Positions 8,401-16,629 of a DNA stretch of 28,712 nucleotides are shown one piece after another. A program made the position numbers and the translations under genes. The notes beneath the pieces were generated by a model that saw only the letters and a list, made by a program, of their open reading frames with translations, was not told the origin of the DNA and made no database searches. Origin of the DNA: a virus; the IMG/VR virus record IMGVR_UViG_3300042519_000575, positions 1-28,712 of that record; one strand, written 5' to 3'. Every line of letters begins with the position of its first letter. The stretch's first letter is position 1.

Positions 8401-10466
8401 GTAGTAATCAACCAACTGAAATAAGTAGTGCATCATTTGCAACTACTGGCTCTAACGTATTTACGGGAGAACAAACGTTAAGTGATGAGGCAGGAAATAC
8501 TGTAACATTAAGTGATATATCAGGCTCATTAGTATTAGTAGCAAAGGGTGCAACATCTGGCTCTGAAGGATTATCAAATATATCTGCATCTGCATCTACA
8601 CAAACCAATTTAATTCTTAAAACTAATAATAACCAAAGTGGTTCTTTAACTATATCAGGTAGTGGTAATATATTATTATCAGCTACTGCACCAACTGCGG
8701 GATTTAGAAGATATGTAGGTAATCAAAATATAGCTTTGACTACTGCGTTACCTCAAATGACAGGTTCGATAACTTATTCACCAAGTGTTAATTTTAACTA
8801 TTTTAATCTACCACTTACTTTTAGAGGACCTGCTTCATCTTCTACTTGGAACTTTAATAACAATATTACAAACGGAAACTTTAACATTGGTAATTCAGAT
8901 GCAACACCTGCAAATCAAGCAGTAGCAGGTGGTACAATGAGTAATAATATGTTATTAGCATCAGTTAATTACAATGCATATACTACACCATTAGTAACAA
9001 GTGCAACATTCCAAAATAGTTTAGTAGTAGGTGTTGTAACATTAACTGCATTTAGTTCATCTATACAAGCTAATAATAATATCTTTAATGGTAATTCATT
9101 TGCAGTAAATAACTCATACTTTGGTACGGCATCAACAAATGCAGCACAAAGATTAGCATTATCATATAATGTGTTTGGTGGTATTAACTCATCTGCATTA
9201 ACTGTAAGTGGTAGTAATACAACTACATCATTTAACAGAGAAGTAATTGGTAATACAACAAATGGTAGTGGTATTGCATTAGGTTCGGTCCTTAATGGAG
9301 ATAATTCAAGTTTATTATCAACATTAGTACATGGTTCTAACTTAACAGTAACTGGCTCAACTTTATATAATACATACACACAAGCAGGTTCTGCTTTCAT
9401 AGGTAGAAACAACTCTGTAAATGGAACTGCTGCAAGAAGTGGTGAAACAGTATTTGCAGTAGGAACGGGAACATCAACATCAAATAGAAAGACAGGTTTC
9501 TTAATTGATTCAGGCTCTAATACATTCATAGAAGGAACTCTAAACGTAAGTGGTTCAACATCATTTAACGGAGCAGTAAATATAACAGGCTCATTAACAT
9601 CATCTTTAACAGAAGGATATGTATGGGTAGGTGGGGCAGGTAATGTTTCTACATTAGTTGCAACATCATCGTTTGGTGGTGGTAGTGTGCCAACAGGTAC
9701 GGTTAGTTCATCAGCACAGATTACTGCATTTGGATTTATTAGTTCTTCAACTATACCAGAAGGAACAGTTTCATCATCAGCACAGATAGTAGCATATAAT
9801 AAGTTTGCAACTACGGGTTCAAATACATTTACTGATTATCAAATCATTAAATCTAATTTGACATTCCAAGAACCAATTGCAGGAGAAGGAAGTGATAATT
9901 CAATTAGAATGAATTCACTAAACCAATCTACTTTATATATTCAGAATACATCTGTATCATCTGGCTACGCATCTGGCTCAATTCTACAATTAACAACTGC
10001 AACCGGTTCTAATGGATATGGATTTAGTGGTTCTGCTACATTCCAAATGGATGCAGTTTATGGTGGTAAAACTGCAAAAATGCAAGTTTCAAATATAAAT
10101 GGTGTAGGAACTGCCGTATATGGATTTGCAGATAGAGTAGAGTTTGCAAAAGCAGCAGGTTTCCCTAATACACCAGCTGATACATTTAGAGTAGATGCAA
10201 CTGCAATTGAATTGAGTGGTTCTATAAAAGTAAATACAGGAAGTTCAGGCTCAGCAGGTATTGTATCAGTTGGAAGTGGAGGAACTACTGTAAATAATGG
10301 TTTAGTAACATCTAATTCTATTATATTAGCAACTACACAAGAATTAGGTTCAGGAGATGAATATCCTGCAGTTGTATCAGGTAAAACAAATGGTTCATTT
10401 ACACTAAACCATAACTTTGGTGGTAGTTTAAATGTAGCATACCTAATCATAAACCCACTATTTTAA
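5445..10466 (+). CDS. Giant repetitive tail fibre / receptor-binding protein
   Basis: At 1,673 aa this is the largest gene here. Residues 1-850 are very rich in Ser, Thr, Asn and Ala with heptad-like stretches (SLNSYTASQDTKNSTLA). They carry at least five copies of a roughly 35-residue beta unit of form 'ITASSLVTAS..NTITFTKGD.STF', near residues 236, 349, 492, 751 and 811. Residues about 848-1000 (YTGESITKGDPLYISG to QLLGVITKGG) look like a compact beta domain found inserted in phage fibres. 'GTVSSSAQI' recurs five times. The C-terminus (SFTLNHNFGGSLNVAYLIINPLF) may be the trimer tip. I saw no S74 chaperone. It probably forms a long trimeric fibre that contacts the host surface. Confidence 0.75.
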   Translation: MASLTRSQLKSSSNTTYTTNGVGDIDASEVRTFNDNLIESLITNDLTSSMNVLTSVSASYATIAGGVVGGIPSLASLNDFTSSQNTKNSTLASYTASNDSTNTSQNSRLTNLESTSASVNTSIANLNTFSASNGNASLNLFTSSANGRLNSLESQTSSYANSASVAVVDASQQSQINALIAATSSYATSSVSLTSLNDFTASQDTKNSTLATYTGSNDTKWNTLGGQTGSYVTSAITASSLVTASVNLNTITFTKGDTSTFNITVNTGSGTTTDLTSLNSFTASQDTKNLSVGYSTSSLNSFTSSNANTSLNSYTASQDTKNSTLASVTSSLNSATASLFTSASLGLTTASFSGNTITFKKGDGTTFGLVIPDISASAGTISSSAQIVELGFLQTSSFNSYTSSTNGRLTNIESTTASLLIETQNLELFSASALSSISQLNVSSASQQISIDSLNTNSGSVNSSITQLNASSASQQVSINALNGATASYATSAITASSLVTASFSGNTLTFTKGNGTTFGLVIPDVSGSTIDTGSFVTTASFNAYTTSQDTKNSTLATYTGSNDTKWSTISSVTSSLIAYTGSNNTKWSNLGSQSGSFITEAETGSFVKLDVANTFTQPQRINYSDGTGSLFTTDRIQTELPSTKEYGYRLKNQFGTSVVEMGQSVGDDSSGFIIVTSQNSGVTATIGKNGFVGRVDTTQFTASLAEGYVFVGDGSGKTSLVATSSFGGATPAGTVSSSAQITSLGFVSSSVTASSLITASVNLNTITFTKGDSSTFAITVNTGSAGTTIPAGTISGSQQITDLGFVSSSITASSLVTASFSGNTLTFTKGDASTFGVVIPDVSGSAATTIYDTVYTGESITKGDPLYISGSQGANPIVFKADAADPNKMPVTYVSNETIGAANTTEAIILGHIEGIDLTGYVAGQTIYVAEGGGWSLNLPSGSTSITQLLGVITKGGSGGKGLVLNPGPAQLPGLDTGKFWVGNGSNQPTEISSASFATTGSNVFTGEQTLSDEAGNTVTLSDISGSLVLVAKGATSGSEGLSNISASASTQTNLILKTNNNQSGSLTISGSGNILLSATAPTAGFRRYVGNQNIALTTALPQMTGSITYSPSVNFNYFNLPLTFRGPASSSTWNFNNNITNGNFNIGNSDATPANQAVAGGTMSNNMLLASVNYNAYTTPLVTSATFQNSLVVGVVTLTAFSSSIQANNNIFNGNSFAVNNSYFGTASTNAAQRLALSYNVFGGINSSALTVSGSNTTTSFNREVIGNTTNGSGIALGSVLNGDNSSLLSTLVHGSNLTVTGSTLYNTYTQAGSAFIGRNNSVNGTAARSGETVFAVGTGTSTSNRKTGFLIDSGSNTFIEGTLNVSGSTSFNGAVNITGSLTSSLTEGYVWVGGAGNVSTLVATSSFGGGSVPTGTVSSSAQITAFGFISSSTIPEGTVSSSAQIVAYNKFATTGSNTFTDYQIIKSNLTFQEPIAGEGSDNSIRMNSLNQSTLYIQNTSVSSGYASGSILQLTTATGSNGYGFSGSATFQMDAVYGGKTAKMQVSNINGVGTAVYGFADRVEFAKAAGFPNTPADTFRVDATAIELSGSIKVNTGSSGSAGIVSVGSGGTTVNNGLVTSNSIILATTQELGSGDEYPAVVSGKTNGSFTLNHNFGGSLNVAYLIINPLF
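5660..8000 (+). repeat. Intragenic repeats in the fibre gene
   Basis: Near-identical DNA words recur within the fibre gene, for example GATACAAAGAATAGTACATT near 6055, 6399 and 7093, and GCAAGTTCATTAGTAACTGC near 6155 and 6929. They encode the repeated fibre segments and could act as substrates for recombination that lengthens or shortens the shaft. The boundaries given are approximate. Confidence 0.7.
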
Positions 10467-10467
10467 T

Positions 10468-10620
10468 ATGATTAAAAATATAATAGATACTCTAGCATCA
10501 AATGATTGGTATAGTATAAGCGAAAGAGTTGAAATAGCAAAAGGAAAACACTCATACCCAAAGAGTTTAAAAGAAGCATTCAATAAAATTAAAAGAGTTG
10601 CGAAATGGCAAGAGAAATAA
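10468..10620 (+). CDS. Small protein overlapping the tape measure start
   Basis: A 50-aa basic protein (MIKNIIDTLASNDWYSISER, then a Lys-rich helix ending KRVAKWQEK). It begins 1 nt after the fibre stop (TTTTAATATG) and its last 16 nt overlap the start of the tape measure gene in another frame, so its translation probably couples to that gene. No family is recognised. The tight packing argues that it is real. A small tail-assembly or tape-measure helper is possible but unproven. Confidence 0.6.
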   Translation: MIKNIIDTLASNDWYSISERVEIAKGKHSYPKSLKEAFNKIKRVAKWQEK

Positions 10621-13400
10621 AGTTTAAAGTAGATGTAGATACTGAAGCATCAGTTGCTGAACTTCGTAAATTAAAAAAGGAAATCAGAGATGTAGCAGCA
10701 GGTTCTGAAGAGTTCAAAAAGCTACAACAAAATATTGATGATATTCAAGATTCTTTGGTTGCTTCAAGAGCATCTGCAGGTAACTTTTTTGATATATTAG
10801 GTCAATTACCAGGTCCGATAGGAACTATTGGTAGTGCAGTAGGAAGTACTGTAACTGCTTTAAAACAATTCACTTTAATAAAGTTTAGTGATTTAGCGGG
10901 TTCTGTTGTTGAGTTAGGTAAAGACTTCTTAGATATTGGTAGAAACATACTAAATCTAACTGGAATAACTAAGGTATATACAGTAGTTAATGAAACACTT
11001 ACTGCAGCAATGACTGCATTAGGTATAGCACAAACTACTGCTGCAGCAGCAAGTAGAGTATTAGCAGCAGCATTAACTGCAACAGGTATTGGAGCAATCG
11101 TAGTTGCAGTTGGTTATGCAGTAAATGCATTTAATGACTTAACTAAATCATTAGAAGAAAACGCAAAAGTAAATAAAGAATTAGCAGGTGTTCAATCTCA
11201 GGAATCAGTAGCATTAACTGAACAATTAAAATTAGCTACAGATGTAACTGTAAATAGAAATCTTCAAATAAAATCTATTGAAGATTTAAAGAAAGCATAT
11301 CCTGGATTTAATGCATTCATAGATAAAGAAAATAACCTAACAAAGCAAGGTGTTGAATTTATCAAATTGAAAATAAAACAATATGAGTTAGAAGCACAAG
11401 CTAAACTTATTGTTGGTAAGATTGCTGAAAACAATATTAAAGTACAACAAATCGAAAACTCTTCTTTATTAGAGCAAGTGGGTATGTGGGAAAAGGTATG
11501 GGCAACTATCAAATCAGGTGGTAATACATCTATATTAGTTAATGAGTTAGTTGCTAAAGGAGTTTCAAATACAAAAGATGAAGTAAAGAAAATAGGTGAA
11601 GAGAATGATAAGTGGAGAAAATCATTAACTACTGTATATGAACAAACAAATCAAGTAGTAGGTGCATTAAAACCATTAGAAGCAACTCTTAAAACTACTG
11701 CTGATGCAGAAGAAGCTGCTAAAAAAGTAACTGCTTCTAAAGGTGATACATTAAAATCTGTTAGAAAAGAAATAGAAGATTATATTGCTTCTGTTAAGAA
11801 ATTAAATACATCGGTAGAGTTTAATCAATTATCAGCAGGTGAAAAGGAATTAGAAGCAGCTGATAAAGTATATAAAGATTTATTAGCTAAAGCCAAAAAG
11901 TATAATATTGATTTGAATTCTTTGCAAACTAAAAGTAAAGAGCAATTATTAGTTATAGCTAAAGAATCTTTTATTGATACAAAATCTTTAGAAGGTAAAA
12001 ATAAAGAAGAATTATTAGCTATAGCTAAACAATCTAATGTTGATTTAAAATCTTTAGAAGGTAAAAATAAAGAAGAATTATTAGGTATAGTTAAGCAATC
12101 TGCTATTAATATAAACTCTTTAACGGAGGCATACCAAACACAAAGAAAAGCAATAAATGCAAAGTATGAATCTGATTTACTTAAATCAATTAGTGAGTAT
12201 GTTAAAACAAATGAAGATTTAAGAAAAGATGCTAGGGATAAAGAATTAAATGATTCTAAAATTGCCTATGATTTATTAATAAAAGAAGCTGAAAGATTAG
12301 GAGTAAAAACAAATACTATTACAGAATCATACAATGCTAGAGTTGTAGAAATCAACAAAAAGTATGATGATGAAATTATAAAGAATAAGAAAGAATTTAC
12401 CGATAAGGTAAATGAGATAAATGTTGCGGCAATAGCAAATGAAATTGAAAGAGCAAGAAAGGAAAGAGAAATCAAATTCCAAAATGATTTAGCATCATTA
12501 GAAGCTGATAAAAACTTTATTAAATTATCAGAAGATGAAAAGAGTAAATTAAGAGTATTACTTGCAAATGCATATAATAATGATATTCTTAAAATAAATG
12601 AAGATGCAAGACAAAAGGATAATGCAGATTTATTAAAAAAATACGATGATGAGTTAAGATTATTAGAACTAAGAGGTCAGAGTTTATTAGCAGGAACTAA
12701 AGCATACTATGAGAATAGAGCTCAGATACTTTACGAAGAAGAACAGAAAGAACTTGCAGCATTAGATATAACTGAGAAAGAGAAAACTGCAATTAAAGAA
12801 AAGTATTCTAAGTTAAGACAACAGTTAGATGAAGATGAGTTAGCAGCAACTGGTAAAGTAATTTCTCAAACCATAGATGCAATAGCAAGTGTAGGTAATG
12901 CAATTGCAAGTTCATACGATGAAGAAGCAAAAACATCTGAGGAAGCATTTGAAAAGAGAAAGAAATTACAAAAGGCAACTGCTTTATTATCTGCTGCAAG
13001 TGGTTTAGTTCAAATTTTAACACAACCATCTGTATTACCATCTCCATTCGATTGGATTGTTAAAGGTATAAACGCAGTAGCATTGGGTATTGCAACGGCA
13101 GTTAATATTAAAAAGATAGATGCAGTTAAATTTGATGGTGGTGGTTCAGCTGCTTCGGCAGGTAGTACAGGTGTTAGTGGTGGAGCAGCATCAGCAGCAA
13201 CACCGAATATACCAACACCACAGATAGCACAAGCAATTGCACCACAAGTACAAACAGGAATGGCACAGAATCCTGCAACACAGATAACGAGAACATTAGC
13301 ACAAACAACTCAAAAACCAGTAGAGGCATTTGTAGTATCTACATCCGTTAGTTCTCAACAACAATTGGATAGAAGAACAAACAGAGCTGCTACTTTATAA
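10605..13400 (+). CDS. Tail tape measure protein
   Basis: This 931-aa protein has the typical tape measure plan: a helical N-terminus (residues 1-60, Lys/Glu-rich), a small hydrophobic section at about 131-176 (TAAMTALG, AAALTATGIGAIVVAVG), long coiled-coil stretches from about 180 to 780, a second hydrophobic section near 790-840, and a low-complexity Ala/Gly/Gln/Pro tail. It sets tail length and may help DNA cross the envelope. At roughly 0.15 nm per residue, a rule of thumb for siphophages, the tail would be near 140 nm. Three 22-residue tandem repeats lie at about residues 438-503. The start overlaps the preceding small ORF. Confidence 0.85.
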   Translation: MAREIKFKVDVDTEASVAELRKLKKEIRDVAAGSEEFKKLQQNIDDIQDSLVASRASAGNFFDILGQLPGPIGTIGSAVGSTVTALKQFTLIKFSDLAGSVVELGKDFLDIGRNILNLTGITKVYTVVNETLTAAMTALGIAQTTAAAASRVLAAALTATGIGAIVVAVGYAVNAFNDLTKSLEENAKVNKELAGVQSQESVALTEQLKLATDVTVNRNLQIKSIEDLKKAYPGFNAFIDKENNLTKQGVEFIKLKIKQYELEAQAKLIVGKIAENNIKVQQIENSSLLEQVGMWEKVWATIKSGGNTSILVNELVAKGVSNTKDEVKKIGEENDKWRKSLTTVYEQTNQVVGALKPLEATLKTTADAEEAAKKVTASKGDTLKSVRKEIEDYIASVKKLNTSVEFNQLSAGEKELEAADKVYKDLLAKAKKYNIDLNSLQTKSKEQLLVIAKESFIDTKSLEGKNKEELLAIAKQSNVDLKSLEGKNKEELLGIVKQSAININSLTEAYQTQRKAINAKYESDLLKSISEYVKTNEDLRKDARDKELNDSKIAYDLLIKEAERLGVKTNTITESYNARVVEINKKYDDEIIKNKKEFTDKVNEINVAAIANEIERARKEREIKFQNDLASLEADKNFIKLSEDEKSKLRVLLANAYNNDILKINEDARQKDNADLLKKYDDELRLLELRGQSLLAGTKAYYENRAQILYEEEQKELAALDITEKEKTAIKEKYSKLRQQLDEDELAATGKVISQTIDAIASVGNAIASSYDEEAKTSEEAFEKRKKLQKATALLSAASGLVQILTQPSVLPSPFDWIVKGINAVALGIATAVNIKKIDAVKFDGGGSAASAGSTGVSGGAASAATPNIPTPQIAQAIAPQVQTGMAQNPATQITRTLAQTTQKPVEAFVVSTSVSSQQQLDRRTNRAATL
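11916..12113 (+). repeat. Three in-frame 66-nt tandem repeats in the tape measure gene
   Basis: Units start at 11916, 11982 and 12048. The second and third are nearly identical (AAATCTTTAGAAGGTAAAAA, then AAAGAAGAATTATTAG), and the first is diverged but in register. Each encodes 22 residues of the type SLEGKNKEELLAIAKQS. Duplications of this kind would lengthen the tail in fixed steps. Confidence 0.85.
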
Positions 13401-13429
13401 ATTATTTCAAATTAGATTGTTAAAAAGGT

Positions 13430-14779
13430 ATGAAGACATTTGAACTTATAATTGATAATCCTGAAACCGATGAAGTGGTAGCATTATCATTAGTTGAATT
13501 TCCAGCAATCGAAGCTGATTGGGTTTATTTCAACAAAGAAGAAATTAAATTTGCTACGGTTGATACTGAAAAGAAGATTATCATAGCACCTGTATTAATA
13601 CCTGAAAAGAGAATTTTAAGATTATCAGGAGATGGAGAGCAATATCAAGTTTATCTATCAGCAGATACGATTGAAAAGTTAGCACAGAACTACATAAACA
13701 AAGGATACCAACAAAATGCTACATTAGAACATAATGATAGAATAGATGGAGATATAAGTGTAGTGGAAAGTTGGGTTTCAAAGAGTAGAGAGAAAGATAA
13801 ATCAACTCTTTACTTTGATAGAAGTTTTCCTGCTGGAACATGGTTCGTATCTATGAAAGTAAATTCAGATGATTTGTGGAATGATTATGTAAAAACAGGT
13901 AAAATTAAAGCAATAAGCATCGAAGGTTTCTTTGAACATAAGTTAGTACAAGCATCAAAACAATTACCTATATCATTTAAAAATGTAGATGAGTTTAATG
14001 AAGAAGAAGCTGAAATGTTTCTATCTAAAATTAAACAATTGTTTGAATCATATGCTGATTACGGAGATGATATAAAGAACAATGCTAAAAGAGGTATTGA
14101 GTTAAATGAGAAGAACAACAATAAGTGTGCAACCCAAACAGGAAAAGTTAGAGCACAGCAATTGGCAAATGGTGAAGCTATATCAGTAGATGTAATACAA
14201 AGAATGTATTCCTATTTGAGTAGAGCTGAAACTTATTACGATAATGCTAATTCTGAAAACGATTGTGGTCACATTAGTTTTTTGCTATGGGGTGGAAAAT
14301 CAGCACTAAGTTGGAGTAGAAATAAATTAGAAGAATTAGGATTAGTAGAAGCAGAAACTGCAGTATCTATATCATCTACATATGCAGGTGGTACACCATC
14401 AGGTAGTGTTAAGATGATTGAAGATTGTCCAATAGAAACACAAGATATTTCAGTAAATCTTGCAAACAGACAAAACGCAATAGATAAAGCTGATTACGGA
14501 CCTGAAAATCCAAACGAACCTAATGAAGATTATTGGATTGCAAAAGCAAAACAATTCAAAGGAGATGTATCTGCTGCTAAAACTGCTTTATGTGGTAACT
14601 GTGCATTCTTTGACCAAAAACAAAAAACATTAGATTGTATAGCACAAGGTATAGGTGGGGAAGATGCATATGATGCAATAGAAGCAGGAGATTTAGGTTT
14701 ATGTTTGGCATTTGATTTTAAATGTGCATCAAAAAGAACCTGTTCGGCATGGGTTGCAGGTGGTCCTCTAACTGATTAA
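13430..14779 (+). CDS. XkdF-type prohead protease with two extra C-terminal domains
   Basis: A 449-aa fusion. Residues 1-175 match the XkdF-like serine protease family (Peptidase_S78_2) that matures the capsid: LVEFPAIEADWVYFN (21-35), APVLIPEKRILRL, ATLEHNDRIDG with His101, VVESW, and AISIEGFFE with Ser163 as the likely nucleophile. Residues about 233-303 (GKVRAQQLANGEAISVDVIQ through CGHISFLLWGGKSALSW) form an alpha-helical module often fused to phage head proteins. The last 65 residues carry Cys at 388, 391, 403, 425, 432 and 438, ending AWVAGGPLTD, and may bind a metal or iron-sulfur cluster. It lies after the tape measure, far from the capsid gene, which is unusual. Confidence 0.75.
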   Translation: MKTFELIIDNPETDEVVALSLVEFPAIEADWVYFNKEEIKFATVDTEKKIIIAPVLIPEKRILRLSGDGEQYQVYLSADTIEKLAQNYINKGYQQNATLEHNDRIDGDISVVESWVSKSREKDKSTLYFDRSFPAGTWFVSMKVNSDDLWNDYVKTGKIKAISIEGFFEHKLVQASKQLPISFKNVDEFNEEEAEMFLSKIKQLFESYADYGDDIKNNAKRGIELNEKNNNKCATQTGKVRAQQLANGEAISVDVIQRMYSYLSRAETYYDNANSENDCGHISFLLWGGKSALSWSRNKLEELGLVEAETAVSISSTYAGGTPSGSVKMIEDCPIETQDISVNLANRQNAIDKADYGPENPNEPNEDYWIAKAKQFKGDVSAAKTALCGNCAFFDQKQKTLDCIAQGIGGEDAYDAIEAGDLGLCLAFDFKCASKRTCSAWVAGGPLTD

Positions 14780-14782
14780 TAT

Positions 14783-15088
14783 ATGAATACTCAACAACAA
14801 AAAGCATTAAACTATTTAACTAAGTTTGCAAGACCTACAATCGATGCATTCACTATGTTTGATTATCTTACATCAGGTGAAGAAGTTGTTGTAAATTGGA
14901 GCAAGTTAGATGGACAAGGTGCAAGAAGAAGAATGGTATATGGTCCGTATTTAGGTGGAGCACTATACGATTACGAAGCAATGGGGTATATGGTGATGGA
15001 TGATTTAACTAAAGGAGATTGGAGAACAGTTGTAATGGATAATGTTAAATCAATTACTTACAGAGGAGTAACCTACGAAGTAAATTAA
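14783..15088 (+). CDS. Hypothetical virion-module protein
   Basis: This is a 101-aa protein of no recognised family. The N-terminal half looks helical (QQQKALNYLTKFARPTIDAF) and the C-terminal half beta-rich (RRRMVYGPYLGGALYDYEA, ending SITYRGVTYEVN). It begins 4 nt after the protease stop, inside the same operon, and the gap to the next gene is 30 nt. No signal peptide, membrane helix or catalytic motif is visible. It may be a minor virion or assembly protein, by location only. Confidence 0.6.
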   Translation: MNTQQQKALNYLTKFARPTIDAFTMFDYLTSGEEVVVNWSKLDGQGARRRMVYGPYLGGALYDYEAMGYMVMDDLTKGDWRTVVMDNVKSITYRGVTYEVN

Positions 15089-15118
15089 AATTGTTAAATA
15101 GTAAAATAATAATACATT

Positions 15119-15373
15119 ATGAAAATAGAAAACGGACAATCATATCAAGAGAATGGGCAATTCTCAGGTGGTTTAGAAACAACTGGTTCAAATTCAACAG
15201 ATTTACCATTTGTAGCAAGAGGTGTATATATTGGTACATCTGGTAATTTAAAAGTTGATACAGTAGATGGTTCTACTCTTACTTTTGTTTCAGCATCAGG
15301 TTTCATTCCAGGACATGTAAGAAGAATATATGTAACAGGAACAACTGCTTCAAATTTGATTGCATTATCATAA
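15119..15373 (+). CDS. Head spike base-like protein (RCAP_Rcc01079-type)
   Basis: The 84-aa product contains LPFVARGVYIGTSGNLKVDT (residues 30-48) and FIPGHVRRIYVTGTTASNLI near the end. The paired pattern 'aRGlYVGt.Gnv.v' and 'p..vRRv..TGTTAtNiiAL' marks the spike-base family first named from the Rhodobacter gene transfer agent, where it anchors a spike on the capsid. That function is known for the family; the assignment here is by remembered motif. The next gene starts 4 nt after its stop and could encode the spike or fibre that it holds. Confidence 0.7.
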   Translation: MKIENGQSYQENGQFSGGLETTGSNSTDLPFVARGVYIGTSGNLKVDTVDGSTLTFVSASGFIPGHVRRIYVTGTTASNLIALS

Positions 15374-15377
15374 TACT

Positions 15378-16082
15378 ATGTTAATAAGAAACTCTAATCT
15401 TAATTTAGCTTTACCAACTTTACAACAAGCTGGTATAAGAAAAGGTGCAATAGCTTGTCCAACTGGATTAGATTATATTGTTGAAAACTTTGATGAAGTA
15501 ACTCAGACTTGGTCATCATCTTTAGGTAATCCTCTAGCATATGTTAGAAACGGTACAGGTGAAGTAACAAGAGACCAATTTGGTTTAGTGGTTGCATTTA
15601 GTTCCGGTTCATATTTAGAAGTATCAGGCTCTTTAACTAATCCTATGTATTGTGCATGTGTAACTGGTTCATCGATTATAATGAGTGGAGCAGGTATTGG
15701 TGGGTATGATTGGAGTATATTAGCTCAAAGTGGTCAATCGAATTTTTCACATATTGGTGGAAATGTACAACCTCCAGCATTTACAGGTAATGTTGCAGAC
15801 CAACTAATTGCATTTCAATATCTTGGAGTTGTTTTATCTAGATACCAACTTACTTCTTACCTAAGTGGAATAAGATGGAAAGTTGCACCTTGTGATGCTG
15901 TTAGTTTCAACGTACAACAAGATGCAAGAACTAATTCAGGAAATGGTGGATATGGAAGTAATTTTAGATTACAAGGAAGTAAAATAAGAGCATTTGGATT
16001 TGGTGCACCTACTACCACATTGCAAGAAGAATATAGTTGTAGATATGGAACACCATATTATACATCATTCAATTGTCCTTAA
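15378..16082 (+). CDS. Possible head spike/fibre or minor virion protein
   Basis: This 234-aa protein begins at the ATG at 15378 (MLIRNSNLNLALP), directly after the spike-base gene; an in-frame ATG at 15360 would overlap that gene. It is Gly/Ser/Tyr-rich and beta-like, with repeated Cys-containing segments (MYCACVTGSS, YSCRYGTP, SFNCP at the C-terminus). No enzymatic motif is seen. In the gene transfer agent the spike base is paired with a fibre, so this could be a head fibre. A tail-associated or surface-binding role is equally open. Confidence 0.5.
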   Translation: MLIRNSNLNLALPTLQQAGIRKGAIACPTGLDYIVENFDEVTQTWSSSLGNPLAYVRNGTGEVTRDQFGLVVAFSSGSYLEVSGSLTNPMYCACVTGSSIIMSGAGIGGYDWSILAQSGQSNFSHIGGNVQPPAFTGNVADQLIAFQYLGVVLSRYQLTSYLSGIRWKVAPCDAVSFNVQQDARTNSGNGGYGSNFRLQGSKIRAFGFGAPTTTLQEEYSCRYGTPYYTSFNCP

Positions 16083-16101
16083 ACAATAAACAAATAATAA
16101 C

Positions 16102-16422
16102 ATGCCAATAGATTTACCAAAGGTAGGAGAAACAGAAGAACAGTATTTAGAATATTGTATCCCCGCAGAAATAGAAGCAGGCAAATCACAAGATGTTGCA
16201 GCTGCTATTTGTATATCTACTTATAGACAAGATAAGATGAGTTACATTAGAGATGCATATAAAAAGGCAATGGCAAGAATTGCGTATGATACTGATTTTA
16301 GAGGTATCAATCTTGCAGAAGGTGAAGGATTAGAAAACGCATGCTGGGATGGGTACGAGGCAATAGGTACTAAGATATTAGATGGTAGAGAAGTGCCAAA
16401 CTGCGTACCAATAAAAGAATAA
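16102..16422 (+). CDS. Small phage protein with C-terminal CWxGY...VPNCVP motif
   Basis: A 106-aa protein in two parts. Residues 1-45 (LPKVGETEEQYLEYCIPAEI, then AAAICIS) resemble a short Cys-containing module found beside phage head proteases. Residues 75-104 contain ACWDGYEAIGTK and GREVPNCVP, a compact motif I recognise from many phage proteins, where it is often appended to larger head or accessory proteins. Its function is unknown. Cys19, Cys37, Cys81 and Cys101 could pair or bind metal. It is the second-last gene before the module terminator. Confidence 0.65.
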   Translation: MPIDLPKVGETEEQYLEYCIPAEIEAGKSQDVAAAICISTYRQDKMSYIRDAYKKAMARIAYDTDFRGINLAEGEGLENACWDGYEAIGTKILDGREVPNCVPIKE

Positions 16423-16442
16423 CCTAAAAATCATTTTAAGGT

Positions 16443-16571
16443 ATGGCTAAGGCAACCAAAGGTGGTAACACAATCAAAGTATCGTTCGGTAAAAAATCTA
16501 TCGGCAAATCCAAAAAAAACTACGGTCCAAAGGAACAGAAACCTAAAAAGTATAAAGGACAAGGAAGATAA
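16443..16571 (+). CDS. Very basic 42-aa protein
   Basis: The ATG at 16443 opens a 42-aa reading frame, MAKATKGGNTIKVSFGKKSI followed by a Lys/Gly-rich tail ending KYKGQGR. The high Lys content and the 'GGxIKVSFGKK...GQGR' plan resemble a small family often seen in Bacteroidota phage structural operons. The function is unknown; binding to DNA or RNA is a guess from charge. It is the last gene before the terminator at 16594, which supports it as a real member of the operon. Confidence 0.7.
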   Translation: MAKATKGGNTIKVSFGKKSIGKSKKNYGPKEQKPKKYKGQGR

Positions 16572-16593
16572 CCATTTTAGTACGGAGATTACC

Positions 16594-16627
16594 AAAACCT
16601 CATTTCTTTTAGAGATGGGGTTTTTTG
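16594..16627 (+). terminator. Rho-independent terminator of the structural module
   Basis: AAAACCTCAT (16594-16603) pairs with ATGGGGTTTT (16615-16624), giving 10 pairs with one wobble and an 11-nt loop, followed by a T run at 16621-16626. It ends the long virion operon. Confidence 0.88.
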
Positions 16628-16629
16628 TT

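Noticed and set aside
8969-9529. Long reverse-strand open frame opposite the fibre gene
   Set aside because: Also a shadow of the Ser/Thr/Asn-rich fibre codons; there is no supporting promoter or homologous-looking protein.
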